Source of the DNA: JBOHCT01 sp050699055
Lineage (GTDB): Bacteria; Actinomycetota; Actinomycetes; Streptosporangiales; JBOHCT01
Assembly: GCA_050699055.1 (NCBI GenBank)
Contig: JBOHCT010000070.1
Coordinates: 1 to 19,023 of the forward strand
DNA: 19,023 nucleotides
Direction: 5' to 3'
Part shown: positions 1-7,240 of the stretch, piece after piece
How the letters are laid out: each line of letters begins with the position of its first letter
How positions within the stretch are numbered: the stretch's first letter is position 1
Notes under the pieces: model-generated
Databases searched by the model: none
Told to the model about the DNA's origin: nothing
Seen by the model: only the letters and a program-made list of their open reading frames with translations
Position numbers and translations under genes: made by a program

Positions 1-584
1 TCGGCGGGCGCGTCGGCCATCCGGCCGCGGTGCGCCCGCTGCTGTCGGACCACCGACCAGGCGGTCACGACCCCGTACGTCGCCAGCAGGACCGCGGAGA
101 CCACCGCGCCCCATGGCGAGACGGGACGCTCGGCGTCACCCCCCCAGTACTGGGAGGCCGGCCCGACGAAGAGCAGCAGGCTCAGCAGGGTCATGCCCAG
201 CCACATACCACACGTCTCCCGCCCGACCCGACCACGTCGCCCGAAGATCACCGAGACACCCATGACCAGCAGCAGGTTGCTGACGATGCTTCCCGTCAGG
301 GAGCCCCGCACGACCTCGAACAGTCCGCGTTCGACAGAGAACAGCGCGATGATCAGCTCTGGCGCGTTTCCGAAGCTCGCGTTCAGCAGGCCGGCGATCG
401 CGGAACCCGTGTGCTCGCTGGCGTGTTCGGTAGCCTCGCCGATCACATAGGCGAGCGGGACGAGCGCGACCACGCTCAGGCAGAACAACGCGACATCGCC
501 CGCCCCGACGAAGCGCAGCACGACGTCGAGGGGGATGAGCACGAGAGCGGCGTACAACAGGTGACCGGCCCGGATACGTCGCAC
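1..584 (-). CDS. cax: Ca2+/H+ antiporter (CAX family), N-terminal part, cut by window edge
   Basis: About 194 N-terminal residues are visible; the C-terminus lies beyond position 1. The GTG start at 584 follows AGTAGG, and an in-frame TGA lies upstream at 642-644. The protein is strongly hydrophobic with several membrane segments. Around residues 67-80 it carries the cation-exchanger signature LNASFGNAPELI, with the conserved Gly72-Asn73 and Glu76, preceded by the acidic GEATEH stretch at residues 49-54. A second helix follows with GSIVSNLLLVMG. In this family that motif forms half of the cation pathway of an 11-helix exchanger moving Ca2+ outward against H+. The usual second copy would be in the missing half. 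It lies 57 bp downstream of the PBP-like gene in the same direction, so it may be co-transcribed. Family assignment is secure; the transported ion is inferred. Confidence 0.85.
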   Translation of the reverse strand, partial: MRRIRAGHLLYAALVLIPLDVVLRFVGAGDVALFCLSVVALVPLAYVIGEATEHASEHTGSAIAGLLNASFGNAPELIIALFSVERGLFEVVRGSLTGSIVSNLLLVMGVSVIFGRRGRVGRETCGMWLGMTLLSLLLFVGPASQYWGGDAERPVSPWGAVVSAVLLATYGVVTAWSVVRQQRAHRGRMADAPA

Positions 585-641
585 GGGCCTACTATCGCAG
601 CCGCGATGCCCGAGATCAGCGCCACGGGGTTGTCCGGGCGG

Positions 642-2516
642 TCAGCGCCGCCGGGGGGCCTGGGTGTACGACGCCCCCACCTCATGGAGGAAGCGGCCGG
701 CGAGCGTGGAGGCGGACGGCCCGCCGTCGGACACGACGGCGAAGGCGAGGTCCCCGCGGAAGCCGACGAACCATGTACACCGCCCGTGCCGGCCTTGGCT
801 CTCTCCGACCACGCCGTAGACGTCCGGGCCGGGGATGCCAAGCTGCCGGGCACTCCCACGCTCGACAGCGGCGCGCATGAGCTGGCGCAAGGCATGCGCG
901 TCACGGTCGGGCAGCGGCCTGGGTGACGTGCGACGCGGCTGCGGCGGGTCGGTGACGAGGCGTGGCGGACGCCAGGTTCCGGTGTCGATAGCGGCGGCTG
1001 CCACCGCCATCGACAGGGGACTGACGCGTACCTTACCCTCACCGACCGAGGCCTCGGCCTTGGCGATGTCGTCGCCCGACCCGGGCACGTTCCCCGTGAA
1101 CACCGGCACGGGCAACCGCCACCTCCCGCCGATGCCGAGTTCGCGCGCGGCGTCCCGGAGCGCGGCGTGGGTGGTACGGCCCGCGAGCCCCACGAAAGCG
1201 GTGTCGCAGGTCCTCGCGAAGTCCTCGGAGAATGACGGCGCCGACCCGCCGCCTCCGCCGTCGTTGCGGAACACCTTGCCACCCACGATCCGATGCTGGG
1301 GGCAGGGGATGCGCTCACCCAGCCGCAGCCCGTCGCGGAGCAGCGCGGTGGTCGTAACCAGCGTGAACGTGTCTCCAGGAGGGTACCGGCCCGCGAACGC
1401 CAGGTTGTTCCTCGGGTCGCCGCTCCCCACGGCGAGGACCTCACCTGTCGACGCCCGGAGGGCCACCATGCTCGCCCGCCCGCGCGGCTCGGGCAGGACG
1501 TCATCGACCGCGGCCTGGACCGTGCGATCGATCGTCGTGCCTACCGGCTCGCTCGGCTTGCCGGGGAATGTCGCGAGCACGGTGACCGCCTGACCGCGAG
1601 CATCCTGGGAGACGACCTTGCTGCCCGGCGTCCCGGCCAGCCGACGCTGAAACGCGAGCTCGAGACCGGACTGGCCGATCATGTCGCCCGGCTCGTAGGT
1701 CGGGCCGGTCCCCGCACCGGACTCGGGGGTGGCCGGCCCCACCCGGCCCAGCAGCGCCGCGGCCGACGTCCGCTCCGTCGGAACCATGCGCACGCTCGCG
1801 CGGACGCGCACCCCAGGGGCCCCGCCGAGCAACCCACGAACACGGTTGTACTCATCCTGGCGGAGGGTTGCCACCGGCACGAACGCATCCGGGCTGGCCG
1901 ATCGCACGTGCCGCCGCGCTGCCTTCTGGTCGGCACCGGTCGCGTGGGCGAGCATCTCGAGGGTGCGCCGAGGGTGGTCGAGGTGGCCAGGACGGACGCC
2001 GACGACCATGACGGGCTTCGTGGACACGAGCTTGTGACCGCCCTTGGCGAGAAGAGGCGCCCGCTGCGGCACTCCCGTGATCACGGCCAGACGCTGACCC
2101 TTGCCCAGTTTGGGGTGGATCACGCTCGGACTCCACACGACCTGCCAGTCACCATCCACGCGGCGGAGCCGCATGCGACTGGCGTAGGTCCACTGCCGGC
2201 CGGTGCCGCCGAGCCGCACGTTGACGCTGAACTGGGCCCGGGCGGAGTCGCCGTCTGTCACGATCCGCCCGAGCTTCATCCGCAGGTCGCGGGCGTTGAG
2301 ATCGCGCTCGGCCCGGCGGAGGGTCGCGGCCACTGTCCGCGGGTCCCCGGTCGTCTGGATGGCCGCCTCCCTGAAGTGGCCTGTCTGCCACGACAGCAGG
2401 AAGTTGCGGACGGTGGGCTCGGGTAGCGGGTCGCCCATACACGCGGACAGCAGACTGCTCGCCAGGGCAGCCGCGAGGACGGCGGCACAGAACCGCGACG
2501 TTCGCCTTCTGCCCAC
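642..2516 (-). CDS. PBP-fold lipoprotein with NTF2-like domain; all transpeptidase motifs lost
   Basis: A 624-residue protein with a signal peptide and lipobox LLSAC (lipidated Cys26), so it should be anchored outside the membrane. Domains: NTF2-like/MecA_N-type (about 30-135), PBP dimerisation (about 150-315, ending near GQSGLE at 281-286) and transpeptidase fold (about 325-615). The fold is recognisable from PPGDTFTLVTTTALL, but the catalytic tetrad is DTFT (382-385) instead of STFK. The SxN position reads TCD (436-438) and the KTG box reads VVG (569-571, then ES). The nucleophilic Ser, both Lys residues and the Asn are therefore all missing, and I expect no transpeptidase activity or beta-lactam acylation. 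The frame is open without stops, so this looks like a maintained pseudoenzyme, perhaps a scaffold. GTG 2516 is chosen because GGAGG lies 4 nt upstream and the signal peptide follows directly. It begins 41 bp after the oxidoreductase. Confidence 0.85.
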   Translation of the reverse strand: MGRRRTSRFCAAVLAAALASSLLSACMGDPLPEPTVRNFLLSWQTGHFREAAIQTTGDPRTVAATLRRAERDLNARDLRMKLGRIVTDGDSARAQFSVNVRLGGTGRQWTYASRMRLRRVDGDWQVVWSPSVIHPKLGKGQRLAVITGVPQRAPLLAKGGHKLVSTKPVMVVGVRPGHLDHPRRTLEMLAHATGADQKAARRHVRSASPDAFVPVATLRQDEYNRVRGLLGGAPGVRVRASVRMVPTERTSAAALLGRVGPATPESGAGTGPTYEPGDMIGQSGLELAFQRRLAGTPGSKVVSQDARGQAVTVLATFPGKPSEPVGTTIDRTVQAAVDDVLPEPRGRASMVALRASTGEVLAVGSGDPRNNLAFAGRYPPGDTFTLVTTTALLRDGLRLGERIPCPQHRIVGGKVFRNDGGGGGSAPSFSEDFARTCDTAFVGLAGRTTHAALRDAARELGIGGRWRLPVPVFTGNVPGSGDDIAKAEASVGEGKVRVSPLSMAVAAAAIDTGTWRPPRLVTDPPQPRRTSPRPLPDRDAHALRQLMRAAVERGSARQLGIPGPDVYGVVGESQGRHGRCTWFVGFRGDLAFAVVSDGGPSASTLAGRFLHEVGASYTQAPRRR

Positions 2517-2520
2517 GCTG

Positions 2521-2525
2521 CCTCC
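2521..2525 (-). promoter_or_regulatory. Shine-Dalgarno GGAGG of the PBP-like lipoprotein gene
   Basis: A perfect GGAGG lies 4 nt before the GTG at 2516. The open frame runs much further upstream (to 3224) through the neighbouring oxidoreductase gene, so this site decides the start. The chosen start also places a signal peptide and lipobox at the N-terminus. Confidence 0.75.
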
Positions 2526-2557
2526 GTGTCTCTGGTCGCCGGCCTTTTCCCCCTCTC

Positions 2558-3484
2558 TCACACGGAGAGCACGATCTTGCCACGGGTATGGCCGGTCTCC
2601 AGCGCGCGGTGGGCCTCGGCGGCCTCGACCAGCGGGTATGTCCCCGACACGTTGACGTGCAGCCGGCCCTCGTCGACGTAGCGCACGATCGTCGCCAGGT
2701 CGATCGGGTCTGGCCTGACGAAGACGTACGCGCCGCCCAGCTCGCGGGCCGTGCCGGCATCGATCACGGACGCGAGCCGGCCGGCGCCGCCCATCAGCTC
2801 CGGCGTGGCGGCGAGCGCCTCGCCGCCCACGAGGTCGAGGATGGCACTGACGCCCTGCGGCGCGAGGTCTCGCACGCGGTCGACCAGGCCGTCGCCGTAC
2901 GGGACAGGTTCGGCTCCGAGCTCCCGGAGGTAGGCGTGGTTGGACTCGCTCGCCGTACCGATGACACGTGCACCGAGAATCCGCGCGATCTGGACGGCCA
3001 TCGAGCCGACCCCGCCCGAGGCCGCGTGCACGAGCACGACGTCGTCCTCGGCGACGTGCAGGGCCTTGGTGAGCGCTTGATACGCGGTCAGGCCGGCGAG
3101 CGGCAGCGCCGCGGCCTCCTCGAAGCTCACCGAGGCGGGGCGCCGGGCCAGGCAACGCACAGGGGAGGCCACGAACTCGGCATAGGTGCCGTGCTGGAGG
3201 TAGTCCTCGCGCAGGTAACCGCATACCTCGTCGCTCACGGCGAACTCAGAGACGGCGGGGCCGACCGCCTCCACGACTCCAGCGACGTCCCAGCCGAGGA
3301 CCAACGGGAAGTACGTCTCGAAGGCACCGTCGAGATAGCCTCGCCGGATCTTGAAGTCGACGGGGTTGACCGCGGCGGCCGCCACGCGCACGAGGACGGA
3401 GTCGGGCCCGACCTTGGGATCGGGCATATCCGTCGGCTCGAGGACGTCCGGATCACCGTACTGCTTGATCGCTATCGCTCTCAC
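2558..3484 (-). CDS. NADP-dependent zinc-free MDR oxidoreductase (quinone reductase-like)
   Basis: A 308-residue medium-chain dehydrogenase/reductase. The N-terminal GroES-like half (about 1-125) includes NPVDFKIRRG and LGWDVAGVV. The Rossmann half carries the nucleotide-binding motif HAASGGVGSMAVQ (153-165), where the GGVG form is typical of NADPH quinone reductase/enoyl reductase-type members. The cysteine cluster that binds structural zinc in alcohol dehydrogenases is absent, which favours the zinc-free quinone oxidoreductase branch. GTG 3484 has an excellent GAGGAGGT site 8 nt upstream. It follows smpB by 28 bp and precedes the PBP-like gene by 41 bp, so it is probably in the same transcript. 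The substrate cannot be told from sequence, and a link to translation or envelope functions is not evident. Confidence 0.88.
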   Translation of the reverse strand: MRAIAIKQYGDPDVLEPTDMPDPKVGPDSVLVRVAAAAVNPVDFKIRRGYLDGAFETYFPLVLGWDVAGVVEAVGPAVSEFAVSDEVCGYLREDYLQHGTYAEFVASPVRCLARRPASVSFEEAAALPLAGLTAYQALTKALHVAEDDVVLVHAASGGVGSMAVQIARILGARVIGTASESNHAYLRELGAEPVPYGDGLVDRVRDLAPQGVSAILDLVGGEALAATPELMGGAGRLASVIDAGTARELGGAYVFVRPDPIDLATIVRYVDEGRLHVNVSGTYPLVEAAEAHRALETGHTRGKIVLSV

Positions 3485-3512
3485 CCGCGGGCACCTCCTC
3501 TTCGCATGTGTA

Positions 3513-3980
3513 CTAGCGTCCCCGTCGACGTGTCGCTCGCATCATCTCGAGCTTCGCCTCCCGGTCGGCGATCGCTCGCCGCTTGTCCTGCTTCCGTCGG
3601 CCGCGGGCGAGCGCGAGCTCCACTTTGGCATGGCCGTCTTTGAAATACAGGGAGAGCGGCACGAGCGTGAGACCGCGCTCCTGGGTCTTGCCGATGAGCC
3701 GCGCGATCTCCTCTCTGTGCATGAGCAGCTTACGAGTGCGACGCGGCTCGTGGTTGGTCCACGTGCCCTCGGTGTACTCCGGTATGTGGACGTTGTACAA
3801 CCACGCCTCACCGTCCCTGACCATCCCGAAGCCGTCGACGAGCGACGCACGCCCGGCCCGCAGCGACTTGACCTCCGTTCCGGTGAGGACGATCCCCGCC
3901 TCGTAGAGGTCGACGACATCGTAGTCGTGGCGCGCCCGCCGGTTCTGGGCGACGAGCTTGCGCCCCGTTTCGCGTGGCAT
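3513..3980 (-). CDS. smpB: SsrA-binding protein SmpB
   Basis: A 155-residue protein of normal family length. It has the SmpB core from about residue 7: NRRARHDYDVVDLYEAGIVL, then TGTEVKSLRAG, the conserved YNVHIPEY, and HREEIARLIGK. The basic C-terminal tail is rich in Arg and Lys. SmpB binds tmRNA and delivers it to ribosomes stalled on non-stop mRNA for trans-translation in the cytoplasm. ATG 3980 lies 3 nt after the TAG of the S41 peptidase gene, and an AAAGGAG lies 12 nt upstream inside that gene, so translation is probably coupled. The tmRNA gene, often close to smpB, is not found in the window. Confidence 0.97.
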   Translation of the reverse strand: MPRETGRKLVAQNRRARHDYDVVDLYEAGIVLTGTEVKSLRAGRASLVDGFGMVRDGEAWLYNVHIPEYTEGTWTNHEPRRTRKLLMHREEIARLIGKTQERGLTLVPLSLYFKDGHAKVELALARGRRKQDKRRAIADREAKLEMMRATRRRGR

Positions 3981-3983
3981 TCG

Positions 3984-5189
3984 CTAACCGCGCTCCTTTG
4001 CGCTTGGTAGGGCCGCAAGCAACCCGGACAGCACGTCGACTGCGCGACGGACGGCGGCCTTCCGCGGGCTGCCCCGCGCGACGAGCACGTCCGGCTCGAT
4101 GCCGGCCCCGTCGATGCTGCGGCCGCTCGGCAGGAAGTAGTGCCCGACGGTGAGCTCCAGGGCGGACCCGTCCTGGAGCACGTGGGCCTCCTGCACCGAG
4201 CCCTTCCCAAAGGTACGCGACCCCACGAGGACCGCACGTCCCCGGTCCTGTAGCGCGCCCGCGACCACCTCGGCGGCGCTCGCCGTGCGGCCGTCGACGA
4301 GGACAACGAGAGGGGTGGTCGTATCCCCGTCACCCACCGCGTACAGGTCACGACGCCCCTCTCCGCGGCGGGCGTACGACACGACGGGGCCACCCCCCAG
4401 AAAGGCGGACGCGGTCTCCACGGCCTCGCTCAACAGGCCACCGGGGTTGGCGCGGAGGTCGAGGATGATTCCGCTCGGCGGCGCCTGGCGGACGGCTCGA
4501 CGGACGCGGCGCCCCACGCCTCTGGTGAACTCGCTGACCTTGATCAGGAGTACGCCGTCGACATGCCTGATGTTGACATCACGTGTCGGCAGATCCGCCC
4601 GCGTCAGCGAGAGCGTACGCTGGTCGGTCCGCGAGTCACCGGGCTGGTCACCGGGGCGTCGAACGGTCAGGGTGACGGTCGTCTGCGGCGACCCGCGCAG
4701 GGACGCGACGGCCGACGAAAGCGTGCCCCCACGAACCGTCCGGGGACCCACGCGCACGATCTCGTCGCCGGGTGCGAGTTCGGCGCCCGCGGCAGGAGAG
4801 CCGGGCTGCACGCTCGACACGACGATGCGCCCATCACGGGTCCGCTCCAGCCACACCCCGACACCGGAGTAGCGGCCGGATAGCACGGACCGGAAGTTGT
4901 GGTACTCGGACGGGGTGTAGTAACGCGACCACGGGTCGTGCAGGGCGTCGAGCATCCCGCCGACCGCGGCATTCCGCAGCTTCTCGCGGCTCGCCGGATG
5001 TGCGGCGTGATGCATGATCTCGTCGGCGGCCTGATCCACAACGCCATCTTCTGGGCCATCGTTTCGGCCATCGTCAGGTCCGGCGCCGCCACTGCCGACG
5101 ACGCCGGTGAGGACACCGCCCCCGTAGACCAGGGCGAGCACGGCGACGATGGAGATGCCGCGGACCAGGCGGGCTGCGAGCCTGGACAT
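3984..5189 (-). CDS. S41-family C-terminal processing peptidase with PDZ domain
   Basis: A 401-residue protein with an N-terminal signal-anchor segment (about 11-32) followed by a low-complexity Gly/Asp linker, so the catalytic part should be outside the membrane. The tail-protease N-terminal region includes DPWSRYYTP (85-93). A PDZ domain (about 105-180) has SGVGVWLE and the GSPAAGAELAPGDEIVRVG core. The S41 domain (about 205-370) has the catalytic pair Ser304 (TASAAE) and Lys329 (TFGKGSVQ), 25 residues apart as in Prc/CtpA. These enzymes cleave exported proteins at or near their C-termini, and some regulate peptidoglycan hydrolases. It sits between ftsX and smpB, an arrangement also seen in Streptomyces. 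The ATG at 5189 has only a weak, distant GGAG. Targets are unknown. Confidence 0.93.
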   Translation of the reverse strand: MSRLAARLVRGISIVAVLALVYGGGVLTGVVGSGGAGPDDGRNDGPEDGVVDQAADEIMHHAAHPASREKLRNAAVGGMLDALHDPWSRYYTPSEYHNFRSVLSGRYSGVGVWLERTRDGRIVVSSVQPGSPAAGAELAPGDEIVRVGPRTVRGGTLSSAVASLRGSPQTTVTLTVRRPGDQPGDSRTDQRTLSLTRADLPTRDVNIRHVDGVLLIKVSEFTRGVGRRVRRAVRQAPPSGIILDLRANPGGLLSEAVETASAFLGGGPVVSYARRGEGRRDLYAVGDGDTTTPLVVLVDGRTASAAEVVAGALQDRGRAVLVGSRTFGKGSVQEAHVLQDGSALELTVGHYFLPSGRSIDGAGIEPDVLVARGSPRKAAVRRAVDVLSGLLAALPSAKERG

Positions 5190-5249
5190 GGTTATGAGGT
5201 GGGCTCCAAAGTGAGCATCGCAGCGAGCGATAGCGAGCGAGGGCGGGGT

Positions 5250-5281
5250 CCCCGCGGAAACGCGGAAGCGTTTTCGTGGGG
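5250..5281 (+). repeat. Stable intergenic hairpin, 14-bp stem with GGAA loop
   Basis: Arms 5250-5263 and 5268-5281 pair over 14 positions around a GGAA loop, in the gap between ftsX and the S41 peptidase gene. Read as plus-strand RNA the stem has 12 Watson-Crick and two G-U pairs; as minus-strand RNA the same two positions become A-C mismatches. It is flanked on the left by a tandem AGCGAGCGA repeat (5222-5240). It could be an attenuator or processing site between the two genes, a factor-assisted terminator, or a repeat-family element. There is no T-run after it on either strand. Confidence 0.55.
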
Positions 5282-5386
5282 TGCAGCAGCGGAACGGAGG
5301 AGGACACCGGGGTACATGGCCGGGAGTTTACGGGCCGGCGGTGATCCACATGCGCATACGCCGCAAGCGGACGGACCTACTGGGCG

Positions 5387-6292
5387 TCAAACACGAAGGT
5401 ACTTGCGCAGGGTGACCAATGACGCCAGCCCGCAGAGCAGCACCCCCACGACGATCTGCACCACGATGATCTGGGCGACCGCGCCCCACCCGAGGAAAGC
5501 GACGGTCGGGGTCGACTGCTGGAGCGGCTCGACGAAGAACTGCTGCACGCCGCCGACCGCGATCGCGGCGATGACCCCACCGATGAGCCCCGCGATCGCC
5601 CCCTCGAGCAGGAACGGTAGCTGGATGAAGAAGTTCGAGGCGCCGACGAGCCGCATGATGCCTGTCTCACGTCTGCGGTTGTAGGCGGCGAGCCGGATCG
5701 TGTTGGAGATCAGCAGCACGCCAGCGATCAAGAGCGCGATGAAGATGCCGAGCGCCGCGTTGCGCAGCTTGTTCAAGATGGTGAAGAAGCGCTTGAGTAC
5801 GTGCTGCTCATTCATCACCGTGTCGACACCGGGGCGTCCCTCCACCGCGCTCTGCACTACCGCGTACTTGCGTGGGTCCTTCAGCTTCACCCGGTAGGAG
5901 TCCGGCAGGTCCTTCGGTGAGGCGCTGTCGAGCAGCGGGGAATCACTGAACTGCCGCTTGAAGCGGTCCCATGCCTGCTGCTGGCTCTCGTAGTAGACCT
6001 TCTTGACCTGCGGCATGGACGAGAGGTCCCGGCGTATCTGCTGCTTCTGCTCCTTGGTGGCCGGGCCGTTCTGCTGGCACTGGGAACTCGAGCTGCTCTT
6101 GACACACAGGAAGATCGAGACCTCGACCTTGTCGAACCAGTAGTCCTTCATCGAGTTGACCTGTGACCTGATCATGAGTCCGATCCCGAACAGTGCCAGA
6201 GAGATCGCGACCGTCAGGATGACGGCGATCGTCATCGTCAGGTTCCGCCGAAGCCCGATCCACATCTCGGAGAAAACGAACTGGGCGCGCAT
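5387..6292 (-). CDS. ftsX: Cell-division ABC transporter permease FtsX
   Basis: A 301-residue protein with the FtsX layout: a short cytoplasmic N-terminus, TM1 (about 20-42), a large extracellular domain (about 45-172) and three C-terminal membrane helices (about 180-200, 224-250, 268-295). The cytoplasmic loop NRRRETGIMRLVGASN (205-220) is the conserved segment that couples to the ATPase. FtsX, driven by FtsE, signals through its outer loop to peptidoglycan hydrolases at the division site. The outer loop contains two cysteines (Cys63 and Cys72) flanking a serine run, which could form a disulfide. ATG 6292 has GAGG about 11 nt upstream. The gene follows ftsE with a 61-bp gap. Confidence 0.97.
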   Translation of the reverse strand: MRAQFVFSEMWIGLRRNLTMTIAVILTVAISLALFGIGLMIRSQVNSMKDYWFDKVEVSIFLCVKSSSSSQCQQNGPATKEQKQQIRRDLSSMPQVKKVYYESQQQAWDRFKRQFSDSPLLDSASPKDLPDSYRVKLKDPRKYAVVQSAVEGRPGVDTVMNEQHVLKRFFTILNKLRNAALGIFIALLIAGVLLISNTIRLAAYNRRRETGIMRLVGASNFFIQLPFLLEGAIAGLIGGVIAAIAVGGVQQFFVEPLQQSTPTVAFLGWGAVAQIIVVQIVVGVLLCGLASLVTLRKYLRV

Positions 6293-6353
6293 ACTGCGGT
6301 GTCCTCGCCTCTCGGTCAGTGCCTATCGGTCGCGCTCGCCTTCGGCTCGCCGC

Positions 6354-7043
6354 TCAGACCATCTGGCCGTAGATGCCACGCGACTGGTCGCGCACGACCC
6401 GGCCGTCGTCCAGCTCGACCACACGCTTGCGCATCGAGTCGACGATCGCTGCGTCGTGGGTCGCCATGACGACCGTCGTGCCGGTGCGGTTGATGCGGTC
6501 GAGAACCTTCATGAGACCGACGCTCGTGGTCGGGTCGATGTTGCCGGTGGGCTCGTCCGCCAGCAGGATCATCGGACGGTTGACGAACGCCCGTGCCATG
6601 GCGACACGCTGCTGTTCGCCGCCGGACAGCTCTTCGGGCATCCGCGGCTCCTTGCCCGCCAGGCCGACGAGGTCCAGCACCTCGGGGACGACCTTGCGGA
6701 TGAACCGTCGGGGCTTGCCGATCACCTCGAGAGCGAAGGAGACGTTCTCGTAGACGTTCTTGTTGGGGAGCAGGCGGAAGTCCTGGTAGACGACGCCTAT
6801 ACGGCGCCGCAGGTGGGGGATCTTCCAGCTGGAGAGCCGGGCGAGGTCCTTGCCTGCCACGTGGATCTGGCCGCTTGAGGGGCGCTCCTCCCTGATCACC
6901 AGGCGTAGGAACGTCGACTTGCCCGAGCCGGACGGGCCGACGATGAAGATGAACTCCCCCTTGTCGACGTCGACCGTGACGTTGCCGAGCGCCGGTCGCG
7001 CCTGGCTGGGGTAAGCCATGGTGACGTTCTCGAAACGGATCAC
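6354..7043 (-). CDS. ftsE: Cell-division ATP-binding protein FtsE
   Basis: A 229-residue ABC ATPase of normal FtsE length. It has Walker A GPSGSGKST (36-44), the Q-loop VYQD (Gln87), the signature LSGGEQQ (139-145), Walker B ILLADEPTG with Glu164, and the switch MATHD (His196). RLLPNKNVYENV (90-101) is typical of FtsE. It pairs with FtsX, encoded directly downstream, to power signalling to cell-wall hydrolases during growth and division. The frame is open to 7268, but GTG 7043 gives the conserved start VIRFENVT and the correct length. No clear Shine-Dalgarno precedes it, so the start rests on homology. Confidence 0.96.
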   Translation of the reverse strand: MIRFENVTMAYPSQARPALGNVTVDVDKGEFIFIVGPSGSGKSTFLRLVIREERPSSGQIHVAGKDLARLSSWKIPHLRRRIGVVYQDFRLLPNKNVYENVSFALEVIGKPRRFIRKVVPEVLDLVGLAGKEPRMPEELSGGEQQRVAMARAFVNRPMILLADEPTGNIDPTTSVGLMKVLDRINRTGTTVVMATHDAAIVDSMRKRVVELDDGRVVRDQSRGIYGQMV

Positions 7044-7197
7044 GGGCTCATCACGCAGAGGTGGTCTAGGGGCCAGGATGGACGGGCACCCGCGGCCGGA
7101 CCGCGGTGAGCCCGTTGGCCAGTCGGACGACAACCCTCGTTGAGGACCTCGGTTGGCCAACGGCCAGTGTACGAGGGACACTGTCGGGTAGGAGAGC

Positions 7198-7217
7198 AGA
7201 TGTCGATATCGACATCT
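7198..7217. promoter_or_regulatory. Perfect 20-bp palindrome, possible operator
   Basis: The 10-base half AGATGTCGAT is followed directly by its exact reverse complement. Its core has the form ATGT-N8-ACAT, which resembles operators of PadR-type dimeric repressors. It lies 23 bp before the ATG of the small zinc-ribbon gene (7241) and about 155 bp upstream of the divergent ftsE start, so a bound protein could affect either promoter. The regulator is not in the window and the PadR link is inferred from half-site spacing only. Confidence 0.5.
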
Positions 7218-7240
7218 CGAACGGCAGGAAGGGCAGTGCC

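Noticed and set aside
30..926. Plus-strand open frame at the left edge
   Set aside because: It is antisense to the Ca2+/H+ exchanger and PBP-like genes, and its translation is low-complexity Arg/His/Asp-rich text with no domain.
2517..3224. N-terminal extension of the PBP-like frame up to 3224
   Set aside because: It runs antiphase through the conserved oxidoreductase gene, whereas the GTG at 2516 has a GGAGG site and a signal peptide with lipobox.
3485..3512. tmRNA gene next to smpB
   Set aside because: Only 28 bp separate smpB from the next gene, and no ssrA-like sequence is seen elsewhere in the window.
7114..7160. Two GTTGGCCA copies (7114-7121 and 7152-7159) in the ftsE upstream region
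   Set aside because: Short GC-rich 8-mers about 38 bp apart are not distinctive enough to call an operator.
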